Source: an uncultured Clostridia bacterium
GTDB taxonomy: Bacteria; Bacillota; Clostridia; Christensenellales; DTU072
NCBI GenBank assembly: GCA_944350065.1
Contig: CALVOD010000069.1
Span: forward strand, 1-7,004
DNA: 7,004 bases
Direction of reading: 5' to 3'
Part shown: one piece after another, positions 1-5,665 of the stretch
Layout of the letters: the number at the start of each line of letters is the position of its first letter
How positions within the stretch are numbered: the stretch's first letter is position 1
Notes under the pieces: model-generated
What the model was told of the DNA's origin: nothing
Databases searched by the model: none
Seen by the model: only the letters and a program-made list of their open reading frames with translations
Translations under genes and position numbers: made by a program

Positions 1-6
1 GTTTCT

Positions 7-35
7 ATTGTAGCATAGCCGTCTACATAAATCAA
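7..35 (-). promoter_or_regulatory. Strong sigma-A promoter pointing off the left edge
   Basis: On the minus strand the -35 box is TTGATT (30-35) and the -10 box is TACAAT (7-12), separated by exactly 17 nt. The spacer ends in TATGC, so TATGC-TACAAT carries the TRTGn extended -10 motif common in Bacillota. Transcription would start at about the first base outside the window, so the gene it drives is not visible. In many Bacillota obgE follows rpmA, which is one possibility. The -10 box is embedded in a TTGTAGC/GCTACAA heptamer that recurs at 36-42 and 64-70, so a bound regulator is conceivable but unproven. Confidence 0.7.
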
Positions 36-70
36 GCTACAAAATAGATTTTTCGAAAAAATTTTGTAGC
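36..70 (-). terminator. Long inverted repeat, possible terminator of the rplU-prp-rpmA operon
   Basis: The arms GCTACAAAAT (36-45) and ATTTTGTAGC (61-70) are perfect complements over 10 bp. The inside is another palindrome, TTTTTCGAAAAA (49-60), so the whole folds into a nearly continuous 16-bp stem with a 3-nt bulge at 46-48. In the minus-strand transcript it is followed by UUGAUUUAU, which is only moderately U-rich, so calling it an intrinsic terminator is uncertain. It lies between rpmA and the left-edge promoter, where a terminator would be expected. It could instead be an operator or a DNA-level palindrome. Confidence 0.45.
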
Positions 71-138
71 CTGAACTCGAGTTTAGGTACCTGAAAAGCT
101 GCCCACATTCAAGAATGTGTTTCGGACAGAATTCCGAA
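70..138. repeat. Three consecutive short inverted repeats downstream of rpmA
   Basis: Three small hairpins lie in series. The first spans 70-87, centred on CTCGAG, with 9 possible pairs including one G-U. The second has arms CACATTC (104-110) and GAATGTG (113-119), a perfect 7-bp stem around AA. The third has arms TTCGGA (121-126) and TCCGAA (133-138), a perfect 6-bp stem with a 6-nt loop. None carries a following T-run on either strand, so none is a convincing terminator alone. Together with the 36-70 hairpin they make the 3' untranslated region of rpmA unusually structured. No open reading frame supports a gene here. Confidence 0.6.
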
Positions 139-204
139 GTATCTTTTATTAAGATTTTATTGCCGTCGATAACGTATTGCATAACGGCTCCGCGAAGCTT
201 ACGC

Positions 205-486
205 TTACGCTTCGGTCGCGTATACGCTAACCTGTTTATCGTAACGGCCTTTGCGCTCGAAACGCACTACGCCGTCGATAAGCGCGAACAGCGTGTCGTC
301 CTTGCCGATACCTACGTTGTTGCCGGGATGGAACTTCGTTCCGCGTTGACGCACGAGAATGTTGCCGGCGAGCACGTGCTGACCGTCACTTCTCTTGGGT
401 CCCAGACGTTGGGCATGGCTGTCGCGTCCGTTTTTGGAGCTGCCGGAGCCCTTCTTGTGAGCGAACAGTTGTAATTTGATAAACAT
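205..486 (-). CDS. rpmA: Large-subunit ribosomal protein bL27, with cleavable N-terminal extension
   Basis: The 93-residue product is a full-length bL27, a 50S protein whose mature N-terminus reaches into the peptidyl transferase centre and helps stabilise tRNA. The conserved core GSSKNGRDSHAQRLGPKRSDG begins at about residue 15 and is followed by the typical GNILVRQRGTKFHPG stretch. Residues 1-8 (MFIKLQLF) form the Bacillota-type extension ahead of AHKKG, the usual mature start. Known biology of the family places Prp cleavage between F8 and A9, giving a mature end that matches the E. coli form. The site reads LQLF-A, whereas the well-studied staphylococcal site is LQFF-A. The start is 2 nt after the prp stop, with its GGAGGA ribosome-binding site inside the last prp codons, so translation is probably coupled. 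Low doubt. Confidence 0.97.
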   Translation of the reverse strand: MFIKLQLFAHKKGSGSSKNGRDSHAQRLGPKRSDGQHVLAGNILVRQRGTKFHPGNNVGIGKDDTLFALIDGVVRFERKGRYDKQVSVYATEA

Positions 487-488
487 TG

Positions 489-500
489 TTATTCCTCCAT
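489..500 (-). promoter_or_regulatory. rpmA ribosome-binding site inside the end of prp
   Basis: The minus strand reads ATGGAGGAATAACAATG. GGAGGA lies in the last codons of prp, followed by the prp stop TAA, CA and the rpmA ATG. The SD spacing is good and the two reading frames are nearly contiguous, which supports translational coupling of the protease to its substrate. Confidence 0.8.
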
Positions 501-794
501 TCTGATGTAGCGAGAGTAGCCTTCGGAAATATCGAGAAGCGCAAGACGCATCGTTTCGAGTATTGCGTCCGACTTATCGTTGTATTTCGCGAGCCTGAAA
601 GTAAGGCGACCGTCGCTTACCTTGCTTTCCGCATCGACGCCTGCGACCTTCCTGACTCCGAGAAGCGCGCCCTGCGTCAGCGTCGAAACCGCCGCGCAGA
701 CTATGTCGCTGCCTTCTTCGGCGTAGCCCGTATGTCCTTCCACGGTAACCGCCGTAATGTGTCCTTCGGTGCGGAAAATTCTGATAGTTGTCAT
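489..794 (-). CDS. prp: L27-processing cysteine protease Prp (YsxB/DUF464 family)
   Basis: The 101-residue product matches the Prp family of small cytoplasmic cysteine proteases that remove the N-terminal extension of bL27 in Bacillota, a step essential in Staphylococcus aureus. The signature GHTGYAEEGSDIVCAAVS is present. H21 and C33 sit where the catalytic His and Cys of the family fall. Length and start are normal for the family. The gene lies between rplU (13-nt gap) and rpmA (2-nt gap), the standard order, and its predicted substrate is the very next gene. No clear Shine-Dalgarno sequence precedes the ATG, which suggests translation by coupling to rplU. The end of the gene carries the ribosome-binding site of rpmA. 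Confidence 0.95.
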   Translation of the reverse strand: MTTIRIFRTEGHITAVTVEGHTGYAEEGSDIVCAAVSTLTQGALLGVRKVAGVDAESKVSDGRLTFRLAKYNDKSDAILETMRLALLDISEGYSRYIRMEE

Positions 795-807
795 ACCGAA
801 TAATAAA

Positions 808-1113
808 TTACGCTTTGATATTCAGTATTTTGAGTTGCGTGTAAGGTTGTCTGTGACCTTGTCTTTTGCGGATGTTCTTCTTGGCTTTGTAGGTGAAGAT
901 ATTGATCTTTTTACCTTTGCCGGTGGCGGTGACTTCGGCGTCGACGGAAGCGGATTTAACCGCGTCGCCGGCGATGATTTCGCCGTCTTTGTTGAGCATC
1001 AGCACTTCGAGACTGACGGTGGAGCCTACGTCTGCTTTCAGTAATTCGACGTTGATGACGTCGCCTTCAGAGACTTTATACTGCTTACCGCCGGTAGCGA
1101 TGATTGCGTACAT
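808..1113 (-). CDS. rplU: Large-subunit ribosomal protein bL21
   Basis: The 101-residue product is a full-length bL21, which binds 23S rRNA in the 50S subunit. The N-terminus MYAIIATGGKQYKV and the C-terminal signature around residues 72-95 (IFTYKAKKNIRKRQGHRQPY) are diagnostic. The start is supported by a strong SD, AGGGAGGT, 8 nt upstream. It is the first gene of the rplU-prp-rpmA operon, with a promoter about 75-80 nt upstream and a structured leader that may allow ribosomal-protein feedback. Nothing is abnormal in the protein. Confidence 0.98.
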   Translation of the reverse strand: MYAIIATGGKQYKVSEGDVINVELLKADVGSTVSLEVLMLNKDGEIIAGDAVKSASVDAEVTATGKGKKINIFTYKAKKNIRKRQGHRQPYTQLKILNIKA

Positions 1114-1190
1114 TACCTATTACCTCCCTTCAGGAACTCGCCGTCAAGGTGCGCGATAAGCGCGCTTAATAAACCTCTTTCGAGCGGCAT
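1114..1190 (-). promoter_or_regulatory. rplU 5' leader with GC hairpin and SD
   Basis: From the predicted start near 1189 the transcript has about 75 nt before the rplU ATG. It contains a hairpin with arms GCGCG (1151-1155) and CGCGC (1161-1165) around a 5-nt loop, then the strong SD AGGGAGGT at about 1122-1129. L21 leader RNAs that may mediate feedback control are known in Bacillota. Position and size fit such an element, but I cannot confirm its conserved fold by eye. Confidence 0.4.
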
Positions 1191-1195
1191 TTAAT

Positions 1196-1224
1196 ACAAT
1201 ACCATAAAGATATACAATTTGCAA
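1196..1224 (-). promoter_or_regulatory. Extended -10 promoter of rplU-prp-rpmA
   Basis: On the minus strand TTGCAA (1219-1224) and TATTGT (1196-1201) are separated by 17 nt, and the spacer ends in ATGG, which gives a TGn extended -10. Each hexamer matches 4 of 6 consensus bases. Expected transcription start is about 1189. The AT-rich setting and the position 80-110 nt upstream of the rplU start support the call. The -35 box overlaps one arm of the inverted repeat at 1223-1246. Confidence 0.55.
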
Positions 1225-1246
1225 GCAAAATATCGGAATTTTGCTT
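1223..1246. repeat. Perfect 9-bp inverted repeat next to the rplU promoter
   Basis: AAGCAAAAT (1223-1231) and ATTTTGCTT (1238-1246) are perfect complements around a 6-nt loop. In the minus transcript from the upstream gene this is an AU-rich hairpin followed by GCAAATT, not a T-run, so it is a poor intrinsic terminator. It abuts the rplU -35 box and could be an operator. No better terminator for the upstream gene was found between 1223 and 1284. Confidence 0.5.
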
Positions 1247-1284
1247 AAAAAATATAAGTTTTTCGCGCAAAAGATTTCCGGCGT

Positions 1285-3501
1285 TCAGATCCTTTCCGCG
1301 AAGAAGCGTTTACCGCTTATCCCTATCGAATATTTGCCGGGGTCGATATTGAATCTCAGCACGTTGCCCGCTCCGCGAACGGGCTCGAAAACGGGATAAT
1401 ATATTTTTAAAGTGAGCGGTTTACGGGTATACAAAAGGAAGCGCGGACCCTGAACGCATTCGGTGAAATATCTTACCGTGAACGGACCGCCGACGCCCTC
1501 GAGCACCTTAACGCCGTCAACCGAAAAAGCGGACGCGTCGCCGTCGGTGACGTAGCTCATATTGCGTCCGAATATCTTCACGTTGGCTATACGGTGCTCT
1601 CCCGGCAGCAAAGTACCGAAGCGCACGGCAGGCGCGATATCCTCCCCGAAATACTCCGCGTCGAGCAATTCGTTTACTCCTATAATGCCCGTAAGGTTAC
1701 CGGAAAGCGAATCCCGGATACCCGAATCGTCGAATTTGAAATTAGGAAGTAATCTGTCCGGAACGGCTCGCATACGGCGGTAATAGTTACGCCATACGTT
1801 TGCGAGCCTTTTGGCGAGCTCCGCTTCCGCGTCGAGCGCGCCGTAGCGGACGAGCCCGAGATAAATAAGATAATCGACGTAAGGAACGCTGCTTCCGGTA
1901 TAATCGAGATAGAGGCTGCGCGCGGCTTTGCCCGCGACGGAAGGTTTGCCGTAGCGCGGATCGCGCATGGCGATATGCGGAACGGGCGCGGAATTCAGGA
2001 AAAGTTTTTCGTCGGTGAGATTGCTTATAAGCGCGTCGAGAACGTCGTTATCGGGCACGGCGCCCGCGGCGAGCGGCAAAAACGAAGCCGCTCCGAATAC
2101 GCCCGTAAATTCTCCCGAAACGTATCTGTCCATATACAGTCCGCGTTCTTTGTTGTAGAAGGTTTCGTGGAAACGCTTGCGGAAATTATCTCTTTCCGCA
2201 GCAAGCGCCCCTGCGTAAACGATATCTCCGAGCACACGGGCGGCTCTTACGGTTATGTCCGCGAGCAACAGCCTGTAAGAATTGTATTCGAGACAATATA
2301 CGGGCTCCTTATTAAGGTCGCGCAGCGGCGAATCTGCCGCTTTATACCCTATTTTTTTGAATTCTCCCTCGTCGGTAACGAGTTTAAGTCCCTCTTTCAG
2401 CGAGCTTTTCCATACGGGATATACCCTCTCGAGCAAGGCGCGGTCGCGCGTTCTGATAAAAGCCGTCCAAGCGGCGAGGGCGCCCGCCGCGGGTTCTCCC
2501 GCGCTCATCACGCACTGTTCGACGTTCGCGTCGCCCGTAAGCGCCGCGCAAAGTCCGCCTATTGCAAAAGCCGTGGGCTCCGCGGAAAAATTTTCGTCCG
2601 TTCCCGCGACGTCTTCAGCATATTCCGTGTCGTCGCGATAAGGATTGTATATTTTATGTGAAACCGTTTTGGCGAATATCTCGCTCGCGAATTCCGCAAG
2701 CGCGCCCGCTCCTACCGGTTTATTCGCCGAATAATCGAGCTCCGCTTTGTTTACGCCGCGGTTCACTTCCTCGAGCGAAGGCGCGTACGCGGTGTCCTCC
2801 TCGCTTCCCGCGACTATATACGCCGCCACACGCGAATTGTCGGTATCGAGCACCGTCTCGTAATCGGCGCCGTCCGCTCTCGCCACGTACTCTCCCGCTT
2901 CGCCGCCGCAGATTATCACCGCGCGCGCGTATTCGCGTTCGGCGCCGTCGCCTTCTTCGGGCAGCGCCTCGTAACGCCCTTCGATTCTGAAAAAGTCCTC
3001 CTCTAGCGCGTAGCTTCCGCGCAATATCGCTCTGCCGAAAGAGGAAGCGCGGGCGTCGCCTGCGCGGATATCGGTCGTAAGCCCCGAAGGGGTGAGCGAG
3101 GTAAACGACAGCTTTATTTTCACTTTGTTGAGCACTACGAGCGACAACACCGCGGCGCGCTTCGAGTAGCGCACCATCGAAACGGCAACGTCGCCGTGAC
3201 ACACGTAACGGAATTTTCCGTCGGGATCTCCCGCAACATAGCGCGGCGAAACTTCGCCGAAGGCTTCGGAATCTATCCATTTACCGTTCTTGAAATAGGA
3301 AAATTTAAGCTCCCAAAGACTGCCCTTTTCGCCCGCAATCACTACGCCGTTGGGCGTGCGCGGAAAAGCTCCGAGCGCGACGAACGGTCCCTGCGGAAAA
3401 TTTTTCTCCGCAGGCGACAGACTTTCGCTCCGTATGTCGCTGAAGTCTTTGACGAAAGGCGGTCTGCCTTCGAAGCCGTACTCTCTGTTAACGAATTTCA
3501 T
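1285..3501 (-). CDS. GH63/MGH1-like (alpha/alpha)6-barrel protein, possibly non-catalytic
   Basis: The 738-residue product has no signal peptide, so it is probably cytoplasmic. Residues about 1-240 look like a beta-rich N-terminal domain. Residues about 265-615 resemble the (alpha/alpha)6 barrel of GH63 and mannosylglycerate-hydrolase-like enzymes. The clearest matches are FYNKERGLYMDRY (448-460), AASFLPLAAG (471-480), PVPHIAMRDPRYG (506-518) and VPYVDYLIYLGLVRYG (539-554). Residues about 620-738 form a beta-rich tail. By eye, the catalytic Asp of the GMDNSP-type motif falls on A389 (sequence KAADSP) and the catalytic Glu of ENY falls on P586 (PNF). The YWRGPVW motif is replaced by YTGSSVP. 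The gene starts 19 nt after the ROK kinase with no visible SD and is probably co-transcribed with it. Sugar-handling is inferred from family and context. Substrate and activity are unknown. Confidence 0.85.
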   Translation of the reverse strand: MKFVNREYGFEGRPPFVKDFSDIRSESLSPAEKNFPQGPFVALGAFPRTPNGVVIAGEKGSLWELKFSYFKNGKWIDSEAFGEVSPRYVAGDPDGKFRYVCHGDVAVSMVRYSKRAAVLSLVVLNKVKIKLSFTSLTPSGLTTDIRAGDARASSFGRAILRGSYALEEDFFRIEGRYEALPEEGDGAEREYARAVIICGGEAGEYVARADGADYETVLDTDNSRVAAYIVAGSEEDTAYAPSLEEVNRGVNKAELDYSANKPVGAGALAEFASEIFAKTVSHKIYNPYRDDTEYAEDVAGTDENFSAEPTAFAIGGLCAALTGDANVEQCVMSAGEPAAGALAAWTAFIRTRDRALLERVYPVWKSSLKEGLKLVTDEGEFKKIGYKAADSPLRDLNKEPVYCLEYNSYRLLLADITVRAARVLGDIVYAGALAAERDNFRKRFHETFYNKERGLYMDRYVSGEFTGVFGAASFLPLAAGAVPDNDVLDALISNLTDEKLFLNSAPVPHIAMRDPRYGKPSVAGKAARSLYLDYTGSSVPYVDYLIYLGLVRYGALDAEAELAKRLANVWRNYYRRMRAVPDRLLPNFKFDDSGIRDSLSGNLTGIIGVNELLDAEYFGEDIAPAVRFGTLLPGEHRIANVKIFGRNMSYVTDGDASAFSVDGVKVLEGVGGPFTVRYFTECVQGPRFLLYTRKPLTLKIYYPVFEPVRGAGNVLRFNIDPGKYSIGISGKRFFAERI

Positions 3502-3520
3502 TATAGTATATATTCGGCTT

Positions 3521-4465
3521 TTACAGACAAAGCGCGACGGCGCCGAGTATGCCCGCGTCGTTCTTGAGCTCCGCTTTACGGACCTCTACGCGAGGATTGC
3601 GCTTGCCGCCGTAGCTGAAGCGGTTCACTCTGCGTTGAACGCGCTTCATAAAGTAATCTCCTTCGTTGGAAACGCCGCCTCCGATAAGCACGCAGTCGGG
3701 ACGGAAAAGGTTTACCATGCTTATGATTCCTTCCGCAACGTATTTCACGTAGGCGTCCACGACCGCCTGACCGGCTTTATCGCCCGCTTTCGCGGCAAGG
3801 AAGGCGGTTTTTCCGCTCACCTTGCCTTCTTCCGCCGCGAATTTGTGCATAAGACTCGAGGGGTGCTTCTCCATGGCGCGGGTGGTCTGACGAATGAGCG
3901 CGGTGGCGGAAGCGTAGGCTTCCCAGCAACCTCGTTTGCCGCAGCTGCAGGGCTCGCCGCCTATTTTAAGACAGGTGTGCCCCCCTTCTGCGCCCGCGCC
4001 GCCTTTACCTTCGAGCAGCACTCCGTTCACGATGATTCCCGTTCCGACGCCGGTGCCGAGAGTCACGAACACGACGTCCTTACTGCCCTTTCCGGATCCG
4101 AAACGCGCCTCTCCGAGAGCCGCAACGTTCGCATCGTTGCTTATGCGGGTAGGTACGTCTATGTACTTGCGGAATTCTTTTACGATGGGAACCTTCTCGA
4201 AATTGATATTGTTGGAATAGGTTATCACGCCTTTTGCGGAATCGATGGTGCCGGGAATACCCATACCCACTGCGGCGATATCCGCAACGTCGACGCCCGC
4301 GTCGGTCGCAAGCTCCTTGCACAACGCCGCTATATCCGCCACTATTTCGCGATAATCCCTTTCGGGCTTGGTGTCGACGGCTTTTTTCGCGTAAAATTTA
4401 CCGTTTTCGTCCGTCAACGCGCCTTTTATCGTCATACCTCCGATGTCGATACCTATGTAATACAT
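3521..4465 (-). CDS. ROK-family sugar kinase (glucokinase- or mannokinase-like)
   Basis: The 314-residue cytoplasmic protein is a complete ROK kinase, which transfers phosphate from ATP to the 6-hydroxyl of a hexose. The N-terminal phosphate loop is DIGGMTIKGAL (7-17), with Met where the common DIGGT has Thr. SNDANVAALGE (109-119) contains the catalytic base D111. LGTGVGTGIIVNG (136-148) is the adenosine/phosphate region. EGGH ends in H163 and CSCGKRGCWE (173-182) gives zinc ligands C173, C175 and C180. Glucokinases in Bacillota look like this, but ROK proteins also use mannose, fructose, allose or N-acetyl sugars. Its place between manA and a GH63-like gene makes glucose or mannose plausible. 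No DNA-binding helix-turn-helix domain is present, so it is not a ROK repressor. GGAGG lies 4 nt before the ATG. Confidence 0.95.
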   Translation of the reverse strand: MYYIGIDIGGMTIKGALTDENGKFYAKKAVDTKPERDYREIVADIAALCKELATDAGVDVADIAAVGMGIPGTIDSAKGVITYSNNINFEKVPIVKEFRKYIDVPTRISNDANVAALGEARFGSGKGSKDVVFVTLGTGVGTGIIVNGVLLEGKGGAGAEGGHTCLKIGGEPCSCGKRGCWEAYASATALIRQTTRAMEKHPSSLMHKFAAEEGKVSGKTAFLAAKAGDKAGQAVVDAYVKYVAEGIISMVNLFRPDCVLIGGGVSNEGDYFMKRVQRRVNRFSYGGKRNPRVEVRKAELKNDAGILGAVALCL

Positions 4466-4474
4466 ACTCCCTCC
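4466..4474 (-). promoter_or_regulatory. ROK kinase ribosome-binding site
   Basis: GGAGG (4470-4474) precedes the ATG with only a 4-nt spacer, GAGT. The eleven bases GAGGGAGTATG, including the start codon, are identical at the manA start. A short spacing shared by both genes suggests a common initiation signal for this block. Confidence 0.7.
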
Positions 4475-4568
4475 GTAAATTTTTCTAATATAATATCTAT
4501 GCGTAACGATATTCCGTACCGCTTTATATTCAACCGTATCGGGTGCGCTTCGGGCTTATCCGCGTTCC

Positions 4569-4581
4569 GCGCGCCGCGCGC
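4569..4581. repeat. GC-rich hairpin between manA and the ROK kinase
   Basis: GCGCG (4569-4573) and CGCGC (4577-4581) form a 5-bp stem around CCG within the 147-nt gap between manA and the kinase gene. No T-run follows on the minus strand, so it is not an intrinsic terminator by itself. The rest of the gap shows only weak promoter-like hexamers (TTGAAT at 4528-4533 and TATCGT at 4506-4511, 16 nt apart), which I do not call. Confidence 0.35.
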
Positions 4582-4612
4582 TTATGTCCTACGCGCTCCG
4601 TCCTCCGCGACG

Positions 4613-5566
4613 TCAAAGCGTGGTCGCCACCAGAACGGCGTTAGTCGAAACGAGTTTGGTCATATAGCCCGCGGGTATAAGCCACGTTTCGCCTTTGCGG
4701 AAGGTCTCTCCGCCTTCGAATTCGCCCTCTCCCTCGGAAACGGTGAACGTGACGAAGGAATCCTCGTTATAAATAAGATATTCGCCGTGCAAAGTAACTT
4801 CTTTCGAGGTAAAGTAAGGCGTTTTAATCATTTTGCGCACGGTGGCGCCGCCGATATCTTTGGCGGGAACGTCCTGCCGCGGCGGCTCGCTCGCCGTAAG
4901 AGTCATCACTTCGAGCGCTTTGGCTACGTGGAGCTCGCGGGGATTACCCGCCTTGTCCCTTCTGTCGTAGTCGTAAACGCGGTAAGTGAGATTGGAATTT
5001 TCCTGAATTTCTATGACGGTCACGCCCGCAAGCAACGCGTGCACCGTTCCCGCGGGTACGAAGTAAAATTCGCCCTTTTTAACGGGTATTTTCCTTAAAA
5101 GCGAAGTGACGGTATTGTCTTTGATACTCTTTTCCGCTTCCTCGCGGCTCACGTCGCGCGAAAATCCGTAATAAATCGACGCGCCTTTTTTGGCGTCGGC
5201 TATGTACCATATCTCGCTTTTGCCGAGACTGCCGCCCTCGTACTTGTCGGCGTATTCGTCGGACGGGTGTACCTGCACGGAAAGGTCGGCGCACGCGTCT
5301 ATGAGCTTGATGAGTATCGGGAAAACTTTATGATTTTTCGCGGCTTTACCGAATATCTCGGGATAACGCTCGTAAAGTTTAATCAGATCGAAACCTTTGA
5401 AAAGAGCTTCGTCCACCTCGGACGAGCTCCCCGGGAAAAGCGAAAACTCCCAACATTCCGCAATGGTATCGGTATCGGAAGTCTTGCCCCAACTTTCTTT
5501 GAGCGCGGTGCCGCCCCAGATATAGTCTTTGACTGCGGGTTTCAATTTAAGCGGTTTAAGTTTCAT
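4613..5566 (-). CDS. manA: Class I mannose-6-phosphate isomerase
   Basis: The 317-residue cupin enzyme interconverts mannose 6-phosphate and fructose 6-phosphate and needs zinc. LSVQVHPSDEYA (95-106) contributes zinc ligands Q98 and H100, GKSEIWYI (115-122) contributes E118, and PAGTVHALLAG (171-181) contributes H176. YRVYDYDR (195-202) carries the conserved arginine R196 of the active site. The N-terminal PAVKDYIWGG is the usual start of the short Bacillota form, and length fits the B. subtilis type. It precedes the ROK kinase by 147 nt. It could serve mannose catabolism or supply mannose phosphates for GDP-mannose, and the neighbouring kinase and GH63-like gene favour catabolism. The start is supported by an AGAGGGAG ribosome-binding site. 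Confidence 0.97.
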   Translation of the reverse strand: MKLKPLKLKPAVKDYIWGGTALKESWGKTSDTDTIAECWEFSLFPGSSSEVDEALFKGFDLIKLYERYPEIFGKAAKNHKVFPILIKLIDACADLSVQVHPSDEYADKYEGGSLGKSEIWYIADAKKGASIYYGFSRDVSREEAEKSIKDNTVTSLLRKIPVKKGEFYFVPAGTVHALLAGVTVIEIQENSNLTYRVYDYDRRDKAGNPRELHVAKALEVMTLTASEPPRQDVPAKDIGGATVRKMIKTPYFTSKEVTLHGEYLIYNEDSFVTFTVSEGEGEFEGGETFRKGETWLIPAGYMTKLVSTNAVLVATTL

Positions 5567-5576
5567 ACTCCCTCTC
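5567..5576 (-). promoter_or_regulatory. manA ribosome-binding site
   Basis: GAGAGGGAGT directly precedes the ATG. It shares the eleven bases GAGGGAGTATG with the ROK kinase start. The effective spacing from GAGG to ATG is 4 nt, shorter than usual. Confidence 0.65.
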
Positions 5577-5589
5577 TGTATGCGACAGC

Positions 5590-5609
5590 CGCTCGCGCGT
5601 GCGCGAGCG
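5590..5609. repeat. Perfect 9-bp GC hairpin in the manA upstream region
   Basis: CGCTCGCGC (5590-5598) and GCGCGAGCG (5601-5609) are perfect complements around GT. In the minus-strand transcript it would end 13 nt before the manA SD. It lacks a following T-run, so it is not a terminator. As a very stable structure close to the ribosome-binding site it could affect manA mRNA stability or translation. Confidence 0.55.
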
Positions 5610-5629
5610 AGCGTATTATTATGATACCG

Positions 5630-5658
5630 TAATAAAAGAAGCGCGTGTGCGCTCCTTT
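5630..5658 (-). terminator. Intrinsic terminator of the LRR protein gene
   Basis: The minus-strand transcript folds AAAGGAGCGC (5649-5658) with GCGCUUCUUU (5635-5644) into a 10-bp stem with one G-U pair and an ACAC loop. The U-rich 3' arm runs on into UAUUA. It starts 7 nt after the LRR gene stop. This separates that gene from manA, which must then have its own promoter or rely on read-through. Confidence 0.75.
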
Positions 5659-5665
5659 AATTCCG

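Noticed and set aside
1..204. A partial gene or a mobile element end at the left edge
   Set aside because: All frames near the edge hit stops quickly and no transposase is visible. The inverted repeats fit terminator, promoter or operator structure better than insertion-sequence ends.
115..474. Plus-strand open frame of 119 codons over rpmA and its 3' region
   Set aside because: It is antisense to rpmA, has no ribosome-binding site, and its start lies inside the hairpin cluster.
1975..2661. Plus-strand open frame of 228 codons
   Set aside because: It lies wholly opposite the GH63-like gene, and its Arg/Ser-rich translation has no recognisable domain.
2720..3280. Minus-strand 186-codon frame inside the GH63-like gene, considered as a frameshift sign
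   Set aside because: The main frame stays open and domain-like through this stretch, and the alternative frame gives only an Arg-rich translation.
4490..4533. Promoter for the ROK kinase in the manA-kinase gap
   Set aside because: AT-rich -10-like hexamers exist, but no -35 box at a proper distance scores well, so the call would be guesswork.
3350..5098. Plus-strand open frame of 582 codons opposite the kinase and manA genes
   Set aside because: It is antisense to two clearly identified enzymes, its translation resembles no family, and its length follows from GC-rich codon bias.
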